Origin: JBDTRY01 sp039931435
GTDB lineage: Bacteria > Acidobacteriota > Thermoanaerobaculia > Gp7-AA8
Direction: 5' to 3'
Assembly: GCA_039931435.1 (NCBI GenBank)
Contig: JBDTRY010000131.1
Location: 1-10,067, forward strand
DNA length: 10,067 nucleotides
Position numbers and translations under genes: made by a program. A model generated the notes under the pieces. That model did not search any database. It worked only from the letters and a program-made list of their open reading frames with translations, and was not told where the DNA came from. Below, one piece after another: positions 1-7,066 of this stretch (positions are counted from its first letter, which is position 1; each line of letters begins with the position of its first letter).

Positions 1-25
1 TCCGCGCCGGTTTATCCGGACGCTC

Positions 26-100
26 AGATCCTTCGCTCGACGCTCAGGATGACAGGCGCGCAAGGTTTTTCTTCACTCTTCTTCAGCGCTCCCGCCTGTT
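26..100 (-). repeat. Dispersed palindromic repeat, copy A, with extended flank
   Basis: Positions 26-55 carry the reverse form of the repeat (agatccttcg, ctcgacgctc, aggatgacag). Aligned without gaps to 9667-9741, its first 30 bases differ at one position. After a diverged stretch of about a dozen bases, similarity resumes with TTCTTCACTCT at 70-79 and TTCAGCGC at 82-89. The unit is therefore longer than the core palindrome. The nonamer GACGCTCAG also occurs twice in tandem (19-27 and 39-47). No reading frame here looks coding, so this is intergenic DNA downstream of the CDGSH gene. Confidence 0.75.
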
Positions 101-135
101 GGTTCGTTCCGGATGCGCTGATCCTGAGAGGGTGG

Positions 136-178
136 CGGGCGTTTCATTGGAAAGTGTCATGCGAGGATCTCTTCTACT
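136..178 (+). repeat. Degenerate repeat copy with internal deletion
   Basis: Positions 155-178 read TGTCAT followed directly by a GCGAGGATCTCTTCTACT-like right end. Compared with copy B at 3717-3750, about 13 bases of the palindrome centre are missing. It is preceded at 136-148 by CGGGCGTTTCATT, which recurs exactly at 3616-3628 ahead of another repeat. It looks like a decayed member of the same intergenic family, in the opposite orientation to copy A. Little else is visible in 101-214. Confidence 0.5.
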
Positions 179-214
179 GAAGCACGAAACGTGACGTTCC
201 GTACACGAACAGAC

Positions 215-463
215 TCAACCAGGCTTGTCCTCCGTTTTGACCTCGCGGGCCGTTTCGTCCTCGGCCCTCTCCACTGCGGTTACCGCCCCCTTGAACCCGA
301 TTTTCGAGTGGGTTCCGTCACAGAACGGCTTTGTCGTAGACCCGCCACAGCGACACAACGCGCGTTTCACCACCGGAATCTCATTGCCATCCATGTCCGT
401 AAGCCGGAACTCGCCTTCAACGATGTACGGTCCGTTCTCCTTGATCTTGATCGTGATGCTCAT
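215..463 (-). CDS. CDGSH-type iron-sulfur protein
   Basis: This is a small protein of 82 residues with one CDGSH zinc-finger-like domain. The signature at residues 37-52 reads CRCGGSTTKPFCDGTH, giving the three cysteines (37, 39, 48) and one histidine (52) that bind a [2Fe-2S] cluster in this family. Such proteins are thought to act in electron transfer or redox sensing; the partner is unknown here. The N-terminal half (MSITIKIKENGPYIVEGEF) is the usual beta-strand lead-in, and the C-terminal tail is short and charged. I chose the ATG at 463 over an upstream in-frame start at 508 because a strong AGAGGAG ribosome site lies three bases before it and the protein then starts like its relatives. 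It is divergent from pntA. No signal peptide or membrane segment is seen, so it should be cytoplasmic. Confidence 0.9.
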   Translation of the reverse strand: MSITIKIKENGPYIVEGEFRLTDMDGNEIPVVKRALCRCGGSTTKPFCDGTHSKIGFKGAVTAVERAEDETAREVKTEDKPG

Positions 464-480
464 TCGCTCCTCTTTCCATC

Positions 481-525
481 CGGTCGAACCCGAACTTGGT
501 CCGCGCAATTTTCGCGGCTCGACCG
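481..525. promoter_or_regulatory. Nested inverted repeats in the CDGSH/pntA divergent region
   Basis: An outer perfect 7-base inverted repeat (CGGTCGA at 481-487, TCGACCG at 519-525) encloses an inner 5-base one (CCGCG at 501-505, CGCGG at 513-517, with an AT-rich centre CAATTTT). It lies 18 bases before the start codon of the CDGSH gene and about 100 bases before pntA. It could be an operator or an RNA hairpin in the CDGSH leader. The arms are not concentric, and no regulator is identified. Confidence 0.3.
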
Positions 526-556
526 ATCACCCTTTCGGAATCCGTGCCGGAACCAC

Positions 557-562
557 TAGAAT
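557..562 (+). promoter_or_regulatory. Possible -10 box for pntAB
   Basis: TAGAAT matches the sigma-70 -10 consensus at five of six bases and lies 58 bases before the pntA ATG. The expected -35 region (around 533-538, TTTCGG) is a poor match, so this is only a candidate. Confidence 0.25.
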
Positions 563-620
563 CCATGTCGACTGCGCTTCGCGGGCGTGGAACCTGAGAT
601 GACTGGAAGGGTTGGAGCTG

Positions 621-2171
621 ATGAGGATTGGTGTTCCAAAGGAGATTCACGAAGGAGAGTTGCGTGTGGCGGCGACCCCGGATGTTGCCGCCCAACTTCA
701 GGCTCTCGGTTTTGAAGTAGCTGTGGAGAAAGGAAGCGGAGCTGGTGCCAGCCTCGACGACGCCGCATTTCTCAAGGCAGGCGTCACCATCCTGGAAAAG
801 GCGGCTTTGTGGTCGGACAGCGACATTATTCTGAAGGTGCGCGCGCCGCAGTCCGATGAGCTGGATCTGCTTCATCAAGGACAGACTCTGATCGCCTTTC
901 TCTGGCCGGGACAGAATCCGGATCTCCTGAAAGAGCTTTCCGAACGGGGCCTCTCGGCGCTTTCCATGGACAGCATCCCCCGGATTTCTCGCGCTCAGAA
1001 GATGGACGCACTCAGCTCCATGGCCAACATCGCCGGCTACCGCGCAGTGATCGAGGCGGCGCAGCATTTCGGCCGCTTCTTCACCGGGCAGATCACGGCC
1101 GCCGGCCGCATTCCTCCGGCACGCGTGCTGGTGATTGGCGCAGGCGTGGCTGGTCTGGCAGCGATCGGCACGGCCCGCAGCCTGGGAGCTGTCGTCCGCG
1201 CCTTCGACACCAGGCCGGAAGTCCGTGAGCAGGTGGGCAGCCTCAACGCCGAGTTCCTGGAGCTCGATTTCCATGAGACCGGTTCGGGCGCCGGCGGCTA
1301 TGCACGGACGATGAGCCCCGAGTTCATCGCCGCAGAGATGGCGCTCTTCGCCGCTCAGGCTGCGGAGGTGGACATCATCATTACCACAGCGCTCATTCCC
1401 GGAAAGCCCGCGCCGAAACTCATCACTGCCGCAATGGTGGCATCCATGAAGCCCGGCAGCGTCATCGTCGATCTGGCCGCGGAGCAGGGCGGTAACTGCG
1501 AACTCACCGAGCGCGATCGAGTGGTGACGCGGAACGGGGTGTCCATCGTCGGATATACCGACCTTCCCAGCCGGATGGCCGCACAGTCGAGTCAACTCTA
1601 CGCCACGAACCTCCGCCATCTTCTCGCGGATCTTTCCCCGGAAAAGGACGGCCGGATCCACCTGAACATGGACGATGAAATCATCCGAGGCGCGACCGTG
1701 GTACGGGAGGGTGTCATCACGTGGCCCCCACCGGCGCCGAAGATCGCTCCAGCGCCGGCGGCGAGTCAGCCAGCAAAGCAGGTCGCTCCGCCCGCGACAA
1801 AGCGAAGAAAGAAGGAGACGCGTGGTCCTGATCGCCTGCGGCTGGCCATGGCCTTCGCCGGTTTGTTCGCCGTCCTGATCGCTCTCGGATTGAGCGCTCC
1901 TCCATCGTTCATGCCTCACTTCCTGGTCTTTGTGCTCTCCTGTTTCGTCGGCTACATGGTCGTCTGGAACGTGACCCCGGCACTACACACACCACTGATG
2001 AGTGTCACTAACGCCATCAGCAGCATCATCATCCTCGGTGCGCTCCTGCAGGTCGGGTCCTCAAACCGCTCGGTGGCGGTCCTTGCAGCGGTGACGATCA
2101 CCCTGACCTGCATCAATATCTTCGGCGGATTCGCCGTCACGCAGCGCATGCTGCGGATGTTCAGGAAATAA
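621..2171 (+). CDS. pntA: NAD(P) transhydrogenase subunit alpha (PntA)
   Basis: This is the alpha subunit of the proton-translocating, Re/Si-specific NAD(P) transhydrogenase of the inner membrane. The enzyme passes hydride between NADH and NADP+ in step with proton movement. The protein has 516 residues, close to E. coli PntA. The N-terminal NAD(H) domain carries the RQD-loop signature RISRAQKMDALSS (Arg121, Gln126, Asp129), the Rossmann glycines GAGVAG (173-178) and the ribose-binding Asp196 in AFDTRPE. A proline/alanine-rich linker ending in a very basic KRRKK stretch (about 369-405) leads to four predicted membrane helices (about 406-505). Alpha is thus a fused form, not split into PntAA and PntAB. 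I prefer the ATG at 621 over the in-frame TTG at 612 because MRIGVPKE is the family's usual N-terminus and GGAG lies just upstream. pntB follows after three bases. Confidence 0.96.
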   Translation: MRIGVPKEIHEGELRVAATPDVAAQLQALGFEVAVEKGSGAGASLDDAAFLKAGVTILEKAALWSDSDIILKVRAPQSDELDLLHQGQTLIAFLWPGQNPDLLKELSERGLSALSMDSIPRISRAQKMDALSSMANIAGYRAVIEAAQHFGRFFTGQITAAGRIPPARVLVIGAGVAGLAAIGTARSLGAVVRAFDTRPEVREQVGSLNAEFLELDFHETGSGAGGYARTMSPEFIAAEMALFAAQAAEVDIIITTALIPGKPAPKLITAAMVASMKPGSVIVDLAAEQGGNCELTERDRVVTRNGVSIVGYTDLPSRMAAQSSQLYATNLRHLLADLSPEKDGRIHLNMDDEIIRGATVVREGVITWPPPAPKIAPAPAASQPAKQVAPPATKRRKKETRGPDRLRLAMAFAGLFAVLIALGLSAPPSFMPHFLVFVLSCFVGYMVVWNVTPALHTPLMSVTNAISSIIILGALLQVGSSNRSVAVLAAVTITLTCINIFGGFAVTQRMLRMFRK

Positions 2172-2174
2172 CCG

Positions 2175-3581
2175 ATGACGATCGGACTCGTCACCGTTTC
2201 TTACATTGCCGCGGCAATCCTCTTCGTTCTGGCCCTGGGTGGATTGAGCAACCCGGAAACCGCGCGGAGGGGAAACCTCTACGCCATCGTGGGAATGACG
2301 CTCGCGCTGCTGGCCACGATCCTCGGCGGCGTTTCAGCGAACTATCCCCTGCTCATGGCCGGTGTCGTCGTCGGTGCGGCCATCGGCCTGATCCTCGCCC
2401 TGCGGGTTCAGATGACACAGATGCCGGAGCTGGTGGCCATTCTGCACAGCCTCGTGGGCCTGGCCGCGGTCCTGGTGGGCTTCGGACACGTCATCGACCC
2501 TGCCACCGGCCTTCATGGCGTGGAGCGCACGATTCACGACATCGAGACCTGTGTAGGGATTCTCATCGGCGCCGTCACGTTCTCGGGCTCGGTGATCGCC
2601 TTCGCCAAATTGAACGGCCGCATCGGAGGGCGCCCTCTCATTCTCCCTGCACGGCATTGGCTGAACCTCGGCCTACTGGTCACCGCCGTCGTCACGGGCA
2701 ACCTGTTTCTCACCCGCTCCGCCCATGGCGGCGGAATGTTACCGCTACTGATCATGACCGCGGTGGCCCTGCTTTTCGGAATCCACATGGTCATGGCCAT
2801 CGGCGGTGCGGACATGCCCGTGGTCGTTTCCATGCTCAACAGTTACTCGGGCTGGGCGGCGTCGGCCACGGGTTTCATGCTCAGCAACGATCTGCTCATC
2901 GTCACCGGTGCACTTGTGGGCAGCAGCGGCGCCATTCTCAGTTACATCATGTGCCGGGCCATGAATCGCAGCTTTCTCTCGGTCATCGCCGGTGGCTTCG
3001 GAACGGACGACCACAACGTTCCGGCCGATCCCGTTCAGGACCAGGGTGAAGTGGTATCAATCACGTCCGTGGAGGCCGCGGAGTTGCTCACAGAAGCCAG
3101 CGAAGTGTGCATCGTTCCCGGTTACGGAATGGCCGTGGCTCAGGCGCAGCACGTCGTGTACGAAATCACGAAGCTTCTGGGCGAACGGGGCGTGAACGTG
3201 CGCTTCGCCATCCATCCTGTCGCCGGGCGCATGCCCGGTCACATGAATGTCCTGCTGGCGGAAGCACGCGTCCCCTACGACATCGTCTACGAGATGGACG
3301 AGATCAACGACGACTTTCCCAGGATCGATGTATCGGTGGTCATCGGAGCCAACGACATCGTCAACCCCTCGGCCGAGGATGAGCCGGACAGTCCCATCGC
3401 CGGAATGCCTGTGCTCGAAGTCTGGAAGGGCAAGACCACGATCGTTATGAAACGGAGCATGGCTACGGGCTACGCCGGCGTTCAGAACCCACTCTTCTTC
3501 AAAGACAACACGCGCATGCTATTCGGAGATGCGAAGAAGACGCTGGAGGAGATTCTCCAGAAGCTGAAGAGTGAGAATTGA
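2175..3581 (+). CDS. pntB: NAD(P) transhydrogenase subunit beta (PntB)
   Basis: This is the beta subunit, which supplies most of the membrane proton channel and the NADP(H)-binding domain. It has 468 residues, against about 462 in E. coli. The N-terminal two thirds (about 1-270) are a run of hydrophobic helices. Residues known to matter for proton translocation in E. coli appear at the same numbers: His91 (in ELVAILHSLVG), Asp213 and Asn222 (in LNSYSGWAAS). The soluble domain begins near 290. It carries the GYGMAVAQAQ nucleotide loop (316-325), the HPVAGRMPGHMN loop, GANDIVNP (391-398) and Lys425-Arg426, expected to bind the 2'-phosphate of NADPH. AGGA at 2163-2166, inside the end of pntA, serves as ribosome site. 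The three-base gap to pntA implies co-transcription and probably coupled translation. No defect is seen. Confidence 0.97.
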   Translation: MTIGLVTVSYIAAAILFVLALGGLSNPETARRGNLYAIVGMTLALLATILGGVSANYPLLMAGVVVGAAIGLILALRVQMTQMPELVAILHSLVGLAAVLVGFGHVIDPATGLHGVERTIHDIETCVGILIGAVTFSGSVIAFAKLNGRIGGRPLILPARHWLNLGLLVTAVVTGNLFLTRSAHGGGMLPLLIMTAVALLFGIHMVMAIGGADMPVVVSMLNSYSGWAASATGFMLSNDLLIVTGALVGSSGAILSYIMCRAMNRSFLSVIAGGFGTDDHNVPADPVQDQGEVVSITSVEAAELLTEASEVCIVPGYGMAVAQAQHVVYEITKLLGERGVNVRFAIHPVAGRMPGHMNVLLAEARVPYDIVYEMDEINDDFPRIDVSVVIGANDIVNPSAEDEPDSPIAGMPVLEVWKGKTTIVMKRSMATGYAGVQNPLFFKDNTRMLFGDAKKTLEEILQKLKSEN

Positions 3582-3615
3582 ACGGGATTCGGTCCGTCAG
3601 GGGTGAGCGTTGATA

Positions 3616-3657
3616 CGGGCGTTTCATTCGAAGCGCGTGCGGGTTCTCTTTCTCACA
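3616..3657 (+). repeat. Second copy of the CGGGCGTTTCATT-led repeat
   Basis: CGGGCGTTTCATT at 3616-3628 repeats 136-148 exactly. The following bases (GAAG, then GCGGGTTCTCTTTCT) resemble 150-175 with small gaps. It lies 35 bases after the pntB stop. A looser relative (CGGGCGATTCTTCGATT) occurs at 9553-9569, again upstream of the main palindrome. Confidence 0.4.
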
Positions 3658-3695
3658 TCGAGCGCCGGAACGGCACAAGCGACGGCGTGGCCTGA

Positions 3696-3750
3696 ATGAC
3701 ACAGCCACCACGGCGCTGTCATCCTGAAGCGTCGAGCGAAGGATCTCTTC
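3696..3750 (+). repeat. Dispersed palindromic repeat, copy B
   Basis: Positions 3717-3750 carry the forward form, from TGTCATCCTGAAGCG through GGATCTCTTC. ATCCT and AGGAT form inverted ends within it. The left end also overlaps a 27-base imperfect palindrome, 3696-3722: ATGACA and TGTCAT arms, then GCC/GGC, with a five-base loop. The element lies between the convergent ends of pntB and the LeuA-family gene. It may act as a transcription-end or mRNA-stability structure. Confidence 0.65.
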
Positions 3751-3791
3751 TACCTCCCGGTTGCTCAAAGGCACCGCCGAACGCTGGCAGT

Positions 3792-3819
3792 GGTCACCCA
3801 CTCCTCTTACGCGGTGACC
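3792..3819. terminator. Hairpin at the 3' end of the LeuA-family gene
   Basis: GGTCACC (3792-3798) and GGTGACC (3813-3819) are perfect 7-base complements with a 14-base loop that holds the minus-strand stop codon at 3807. There is no T tract on either strand, so it is not a standard intrinsic terminator. It could still block or protect the 3' end. Confidence 0.25.
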
Positions 3820-5063
3820 TGATTCGACGCCATCCACTCAGAAACGGCCGCGTGGATCTCGCCGTCCTCCAGGATTCGATCCGACGCCTTGGCCCTGGCG
3901 AAGATCTCTTTGCAGAGCGCTTCATTCTCCGGGTAGCCGTGCGCTCCGAGCCAGTACGTGACGTTGGACAGTCCGCACATCGGGCCGATCTCGATGATCT
4001 GCTTCAGTCCGAAAAGTCCGGCCGGAACTCCCGAGTAGACGCGATCAGCCAGCCACTCGCTGCCTTTCTTTCTGGCCTTGATGATGGCAGCCGCGTGGAC
4101 TCCGGTGCCCGTGCGGAAAGCATCGCGGCCGAAGACAGGATACTGGTCAGCGAGCGGGATGCCCGTGACCGAGGAGACGTAGCGGACGTACTCGGGCATG
4201 GCCGTGAGGTCGTTATCGATCCAGCCCATGAGCTTGAGGTTGACCATCAGAAGATCCAGAGGAGTGTTGCCCACGCGTTCACCGATTCCCAGGGCGCAGC
4301 CGTGAACACGGTCCGCGCCCGCCTCGATTGCGGCGATGGTGTTGATCACACCGAGACCGCGATCGGAATGGCCGTGCCAGTCGATTTTCACATCCGGGTT
4401 CGCTTCGTTGACCACTTCCCTCACGAAGCGGATGAGGTTTCGAACGCCCCAGGGAGTGGCGTGGCCGACTGTGTCGCAGACGCAGACGCGTGAGGCTCCG
4501 GCGTCGATGGCTGAGGTGTAGAGCTGGCGAACGTCTTCGGGTTTGGCGCGGGTGGTGTCTTCGGTGACGAACATGACCGGCAGGTTCTGAGCCACGGCGA
4601 AGCGGACGGCTTTCGTCGACTGTTCGATGAGCCACTTCATGTCCCACTCTTCGGCGAACTGCCGGATGGGAGAGGAGCCGATGAAGGTGCAGGCTTCGAT
4701 GGCAATGCCCACCCGTTGCGAGATCTCGGCGATAGGCCTGATGTCGTTTTCGTGCGTACGCGCAGCGCAGTTGGCGGTGATGTTCATCTTCTCATCGCGG
4801 ATTTCCCGTGCCAGCCGTTCTACGGTTTCCACTATGTGTGGTCCCGCACCGGGCAGACCGATATCCGAACTGTCAACGCCGATATCGTTCTGAAAATGAA
4901 GGATGCGCAGTTTCTCGTCCAGGGCCGGACTCTTCACGGACGGCGACTGCAGACCGTCCCGCAACGTTTCGTCGTCGAACTGAATCCTCGTGTCGCGAAA
5001 ACGCGAGGCGGCCTCGCCCGAGACGTTCCAGTCGTAAATCAGCTCTTCGAGGTTCTCTTCCAT
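3807..5063 (-). CDS. LeuA/homocitrate-synthase family (HMGL-like) enzyme
   Basis: This 418-residue TIM-barrel enzyme belongs to the DRE-TIM family of 2-isopropylmalate, homocitrate, citramalate and related synthases. Members condense acetyl-CoA, or another acyl-CoA, with a 2-oxoacid. The signature DETLRDGLQ (31-39) supplies the metal-binding Asp31 plus Arg35 and Asp36. HGHSDRGLG (230-238) supplies metal ligands His230 and His232, and GERVGN ends in the ligand Asn266. TGTGVH (His323) matches the catalytic histidine of the C-terminal subdomain. The usual Asn of HxHND is Ser here. The roughly 130-residue allosteric domain of true LeuA is absent, so the length is nearer homocitrate synthase. I chose ATG 5063 over GTG 5069 because GAGGGGG then sits at ribosome-site distance. 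It lies 129 bases downstream of the enoyl-CoA hydratase on the same strand. The exact substrate is unresolved. Confidence 0.88.
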   Translation of the reverse strand: MEENLEELIYDWNVSGEAASRFRDTRIQFDDETLRDGLQSPSVKSPALDEKLRILHFQNDIGVDSSDIGLPGAGPHIVETVERLAREIRDEKMNITANCAARTHENDIRPIAEISQRVGIAIEACTFIGSSPIRQFAEEWDMKWLIEQSTKAVRFAVAQNLPVMFVTEDTTRAKPEDVRQLYTSAIDAGASRVCVCDTVGHATPWGVRNLIRFVREVVNEANPDVKIDWHGHSDRGLGVINTIAAIEAGADRVHGCALGIGERVGNTPLDLLMVNLKLMGWIDNDLTAMPEYVRYVSSVTGIPLADQYPVFGRDAFRTGTGVHAAAIIKARKKGSEWLADRVYSGVPAGLFGLKQIIEIGPMCGLSNVTYWLGAHGYPENEALCKEIFARAKASDRILEDGEIHAAVSEWMASNQVTA

Positions 5064-5124
5064 GCTCACCCCCTCACGAAGCTCGTTCTATCCCGGAAAC
5101 AGCACCGCTGAGCGATCACTTCCA

Positions 5125-5194
5125 AGGCTGGCGCTGCAACCCGGCCGGAGTCCGTCGGAACGCTGCCCGGCATTCAGCTTCGAAACGCCAGCCT
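5125..5194 (-). other. Long-range inverted repeat between hydratase and LeuA-family genes
   Basis: AGGCTGGCG (5125-5133) and CGCCAGCCT (5186-5194) are perfect 9-base complements, enclosing 52 bases with several CCGG-rich segments. One arm overlaps the hydratase stop codon. On the minus-strand transcript this would form a closed RNA domain between the two genes. There is no T tract after it. It could be a processing or partial-termination structure, or a chance stem. Confidence 0.3.
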
Positions 5195-5984
5195 ACTTCC
5201 CCGGAAACTCCGGCGGCCGTTTCTCCAGGAACGCCGCCATCCCCTCTTTCATATCCTCGGATGCGCAGAGCAGACCGAAAAGCGTGGCCTCCAGGAACTG
5301 TCCTGACTCAAACGGCATGTCCGAGCCGAAATTGATGGCCTCCATGGCCGCGCGGACGGCAACCGGGGAGCGGCTCATGATCTTGCGAGCCATCTCCTCG
5401 CTGGCGGCAATCAGGTCCTCGGCGGGCACCACTTTGTTCACCAGCCCGATTCGTTCCGCCTCGACGGCACTGACGCGATCGCCGGTGCACACCAGTTCGA
5501 AGGCTTTGGCCTTTCCCAGAAGCCGGGCCATGCGCTGGGTCCCTCCGTAGCCAGGAATGATGCCCAGGGAAACTTCAGGAAGTCCGATCTGCGCTTTCTC
5601 CGAGGCGATACGGATGTGGCAGGCCAGCGCGATCTCGCAGCCTCCACCGAGCGCATAGCCGTTGATGGCGGCAATGACCGGTTTGGGAAAGTTTTCGATG
5701 CTGGAAAGAATGAACTGTCCCCGTTCCGAAGTCTCTTTTCCGCTGATAGGGTTCTTCCGGGCCAGCTCATTGATGTCCGCACCGGCCACGAAGGCTTTGT
5801 CGCCCCCGCCGGTCATGATTACAGCACGCACCGCTTCATCGTCACGTGCTTCGGCGAAGACCCGGCCGATCTCTTCGACCGTCTGCCCGTTCAGGGCATT
5901 CAGAACTTTCGGGCGATCGATAGTGACGAAGAGAATGCCGTCGCGGTTCTCGGTGCGGACGTTCTCGAGACTCTCGTAGGCCAT
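5193..5984 (-). CDS. Enoyl-CoA hydratase (crotonase family)
   Basis: This 263-residue protein is a typical crotonase, which adds water to trans-2-enoyl-CoA such as crotonyl-CoA to give the 3-hydroxyacyl-CoA, or reverses the step. AFVAGADINEL (64-74) forms the first oxyanion-hole and CoA-binding segment, and NGYALGGGCEIALAC (108-122) the second. The two catalytic acids of hydratases are both present: Glu117 in GGGCE and Glu137 in LPEVSLGIIPGYGGTQR. The protein ends in the common PPEFPGK-type tail, so it is complete. Start ATG 5984 has an AAAGGAAAG ribosome site. It follows the dehydrogenase gene by 24 bases on the same strand, which strongly suggests one operon for consecutive steps of beta-oxidation or butanoyl-CoA metabolism. 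Chain-length preference cannot be read from sequence. Confidence 0.94.
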   Translation of the reverse strand: MAYESLENVRTENRDGILFVTIDRPKVLNALNGQTVEEIGRVFAEARDDEAVRAVIMTGGGDKAFVAGADINELARKNPISGKETSERGQFILSSIENFPKPVIAAINGYALGGGCEIALACHIRIASEKAQIGLPEVSLGIIPGYGGTQRMARLLGKAKAFELVCTGDRVSAVEAERIGLVNKVVPAEDLIAASEEMARKIMSRSPVAVRAAMEAINFGSDMPFESGQFLEATLFGLLCASEDMKEGMAAFLEKRPPEFPGK

Positions 5985-6008
5985 GGTTTCTTTCCTTTCG
6001 GCTGGCGG

Positions 6009-6893
6009 TCAGGACTTGCGATCGAACGCCACTGGGTTCTCTCCGGAGTGGTCGTAGAAGCCCGCGCCCGACTTCTTCCCGAAGCGTCCTGCCAGCACCA
6101 TTTTTTTGAGGAGTGGAGGCGCAGCAAAGCGCTTCTCGCGGTACTCCTCGAACATGATCTGGGAGATGTAATAGGTGGTGTCCAGACCGACGAAATCGAG
6201 GAGGGTGAAGGGTCCCATCGGATACCCGGTTCCCAGCTTCATGGCCGTGTCGATGTCTTCAATCGAACCGATTCCTTCTTCGAATCCTCGGATAGCATCG
6301 AGAAGGTACGGGACGAGGAGACGATTGACGATGAATCCGGAGTTGTCGCGCGCGGCCACGGCATCCTTGCCCAGAGACTTCGTGAACTGAAAGGCCGTGT
6401 CGAAAGTCTCGTCGCTGGTGAGAATCGTGCGCACGACCTCCACGAGCTTCATCAGCGGAACAGGGTTGAAGAAGTGCAGGCCGACGAACTGTGCGGGACG
6501 GGCCGTAGCCATGGACAGCTCGGTAATCGTCAAAGACGACGTGTTGGAGGCGAAGATGGCCTCCTTCCTGACGATGCGGTCGAGGTTTTCGTAAGCCTCG
6601 CGTTTGACGTCGATATTCTCCACGATCGCTTCGATGACGATGTCGCAGTCGGCCAAATCGTCGAGCGATGTCGTGCCTTTGAGCCTGCTCAGCGAAGCAT
6701 CGCGATCCTCCGTGGACAACTTCCCCTTCTCCACGAACTTTGCCAGACTCTTCTCCACTCCCTTGAAGCCTCGATCAATGAGGCTCTGATCCGTTTCCCG
6801 GACGATGGTCTCGTATCCGGCCTGGGAGGCCACCTGGGCGATTCCGGAGCCCATCAGGCCGCAGCCGAGGACGCCTACTTTTCTTATCTTCAT
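6009..6893 (-). CDS. 3-hydroxyacyl-CoA (3-hydroxybutyryl-CoA) dehydrogenase
   Basis: This 294-residue enzyme oxidises 3-hydroxyacyl-CoA to 3-oxoacyl-CoA with NAD(P)+, or works in reverse towards butanoyl-CoA. Residues 1-190 form the Rossmann domain with VGVLGCGLMGSGIAQ (GxGxxG at 10-15). Catalytic residues keep the spacing of the human enzyme: Ser119 (SNTSSL), His140 (LHFFNP), Glu152 (KLVEVV) and Asn190 (SGFIVNR). The helical C-terminal domain contains GYPMGPFTLLDFVGLD and the closing GRFGKKSGAGFYDH. The frame stays open for 65 codons upstream, but ATG 6893 is clearly the start: AAAGGAGA lies just before it and the N-terminus then matches the single-domain Hbd/PaaH group. It is the first gene of the minus-strand cluster, with the hydratase 24 bases downstream. 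No thiolase gene is in the window. It could equally be named hbd, paaH or fadB2, so I give no symbol. Confidence 0.95.
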   Translation of the reverse strand: MKIRKVGVLGCGLMGSGIAQVASQAGYETIVRETDQSLIDRGFKGVEKSLAKFVEKGKLSTEDRDASLSRLKGTTSLDDLADCDIVIEAIVENIDVKREAYENLDRIVRKEAIFASNTSSLTITELSMATARPAQFVGLHFFNPVPLMKLVEVVRTILTSDETFDTAFQFTKSLGKDAVAARDNSGFIVNRLLVPYLLDAIRGFEEGIGSIEDIDTAMKLGTGYPMGPFTLLDFVGLDTTYYISQIMFEEYREKRFAAPPLLKKMVLAGRFGKKSGAGFYDHSGENPVAFDRKS

Positions 6894-6960
6894 GATTCTC
6901 CTTTCCAGAATGCGGGGGATTCTACCGTGATCGAGCAGAAGGTACGTTGCAGCGACCGTC

Positions 6961-6966
6961 ATTATA
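6961..6966 (-). promoter_or_regulatory. Possible -10 box for the hydroxyacyl-CoA dehydrogenase operon
   Basis: The minus strand reads TATAAT here, a perfect sigma-70 -10 hexamer, 67 bases before the start codon at 6893. No convincing -35 element lies at the usual spacing. A second weaker hexamer, TAGAAT, occurs at 6919-6924 on the same strand. Confidence 0.3.
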
Positions 6967-7052
6967 TTGGCCGCCGCGGATCCCGCGACCACCTCGACCT
7001 TCGATCGCTTCATGAATCCTGTACTACGCCCGCGATAGAAATCGGTCCCCGC

Positions 7053-7058
7053 TATACT
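7053..7058 (+). promoter_or_regulatory. -10 box immediately before the MFS gene
   Basis: TATACT matches five of six consensus bases and ends only eight bases before the ATG at 7067. A transcript begun at the usual distance would start at or within a few bases of the ATG. There is no Shine-Dalgarno sequence in between. The -35 region is weak. Confidence 0.4.
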
Positions 7059-7066
7059 CGCTGTCC

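Noticed and set aside
26..178. Reading the spaced repeats as a CRISPR array
   Set aside because: Copies are few, far apart, in mixed orientation and of unequal length, with no regular spacers and no cas genes.
417..1919. Long minus-strand open frame of 500 codons opposite pntA
   Set aside because: It lies antisense to an unmistakable pntA, its translation is rich in Arg, His, Cys and Gly without any family motif, and it arises from GC-rich codon bias.
3551..3581. End of pntB (GCTGAAGAGTGAGAA) resembles the reverse complement of the repeat flank (GCTGAAGAAGAGTGAAGAA)
   Set aside because: It needs a three-base gap, and the encoded C-terminus has the normal length for PntB, so chance similarity of purine-rich sequence is more likely than repeat capture.
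3696..4493. Plus-strand open frame of 265 codons over the repeat and the LeuA-family gene
   Set aside because: It runs from the repeat into the antisense of a conserved enzyme and shows no protein-family features.
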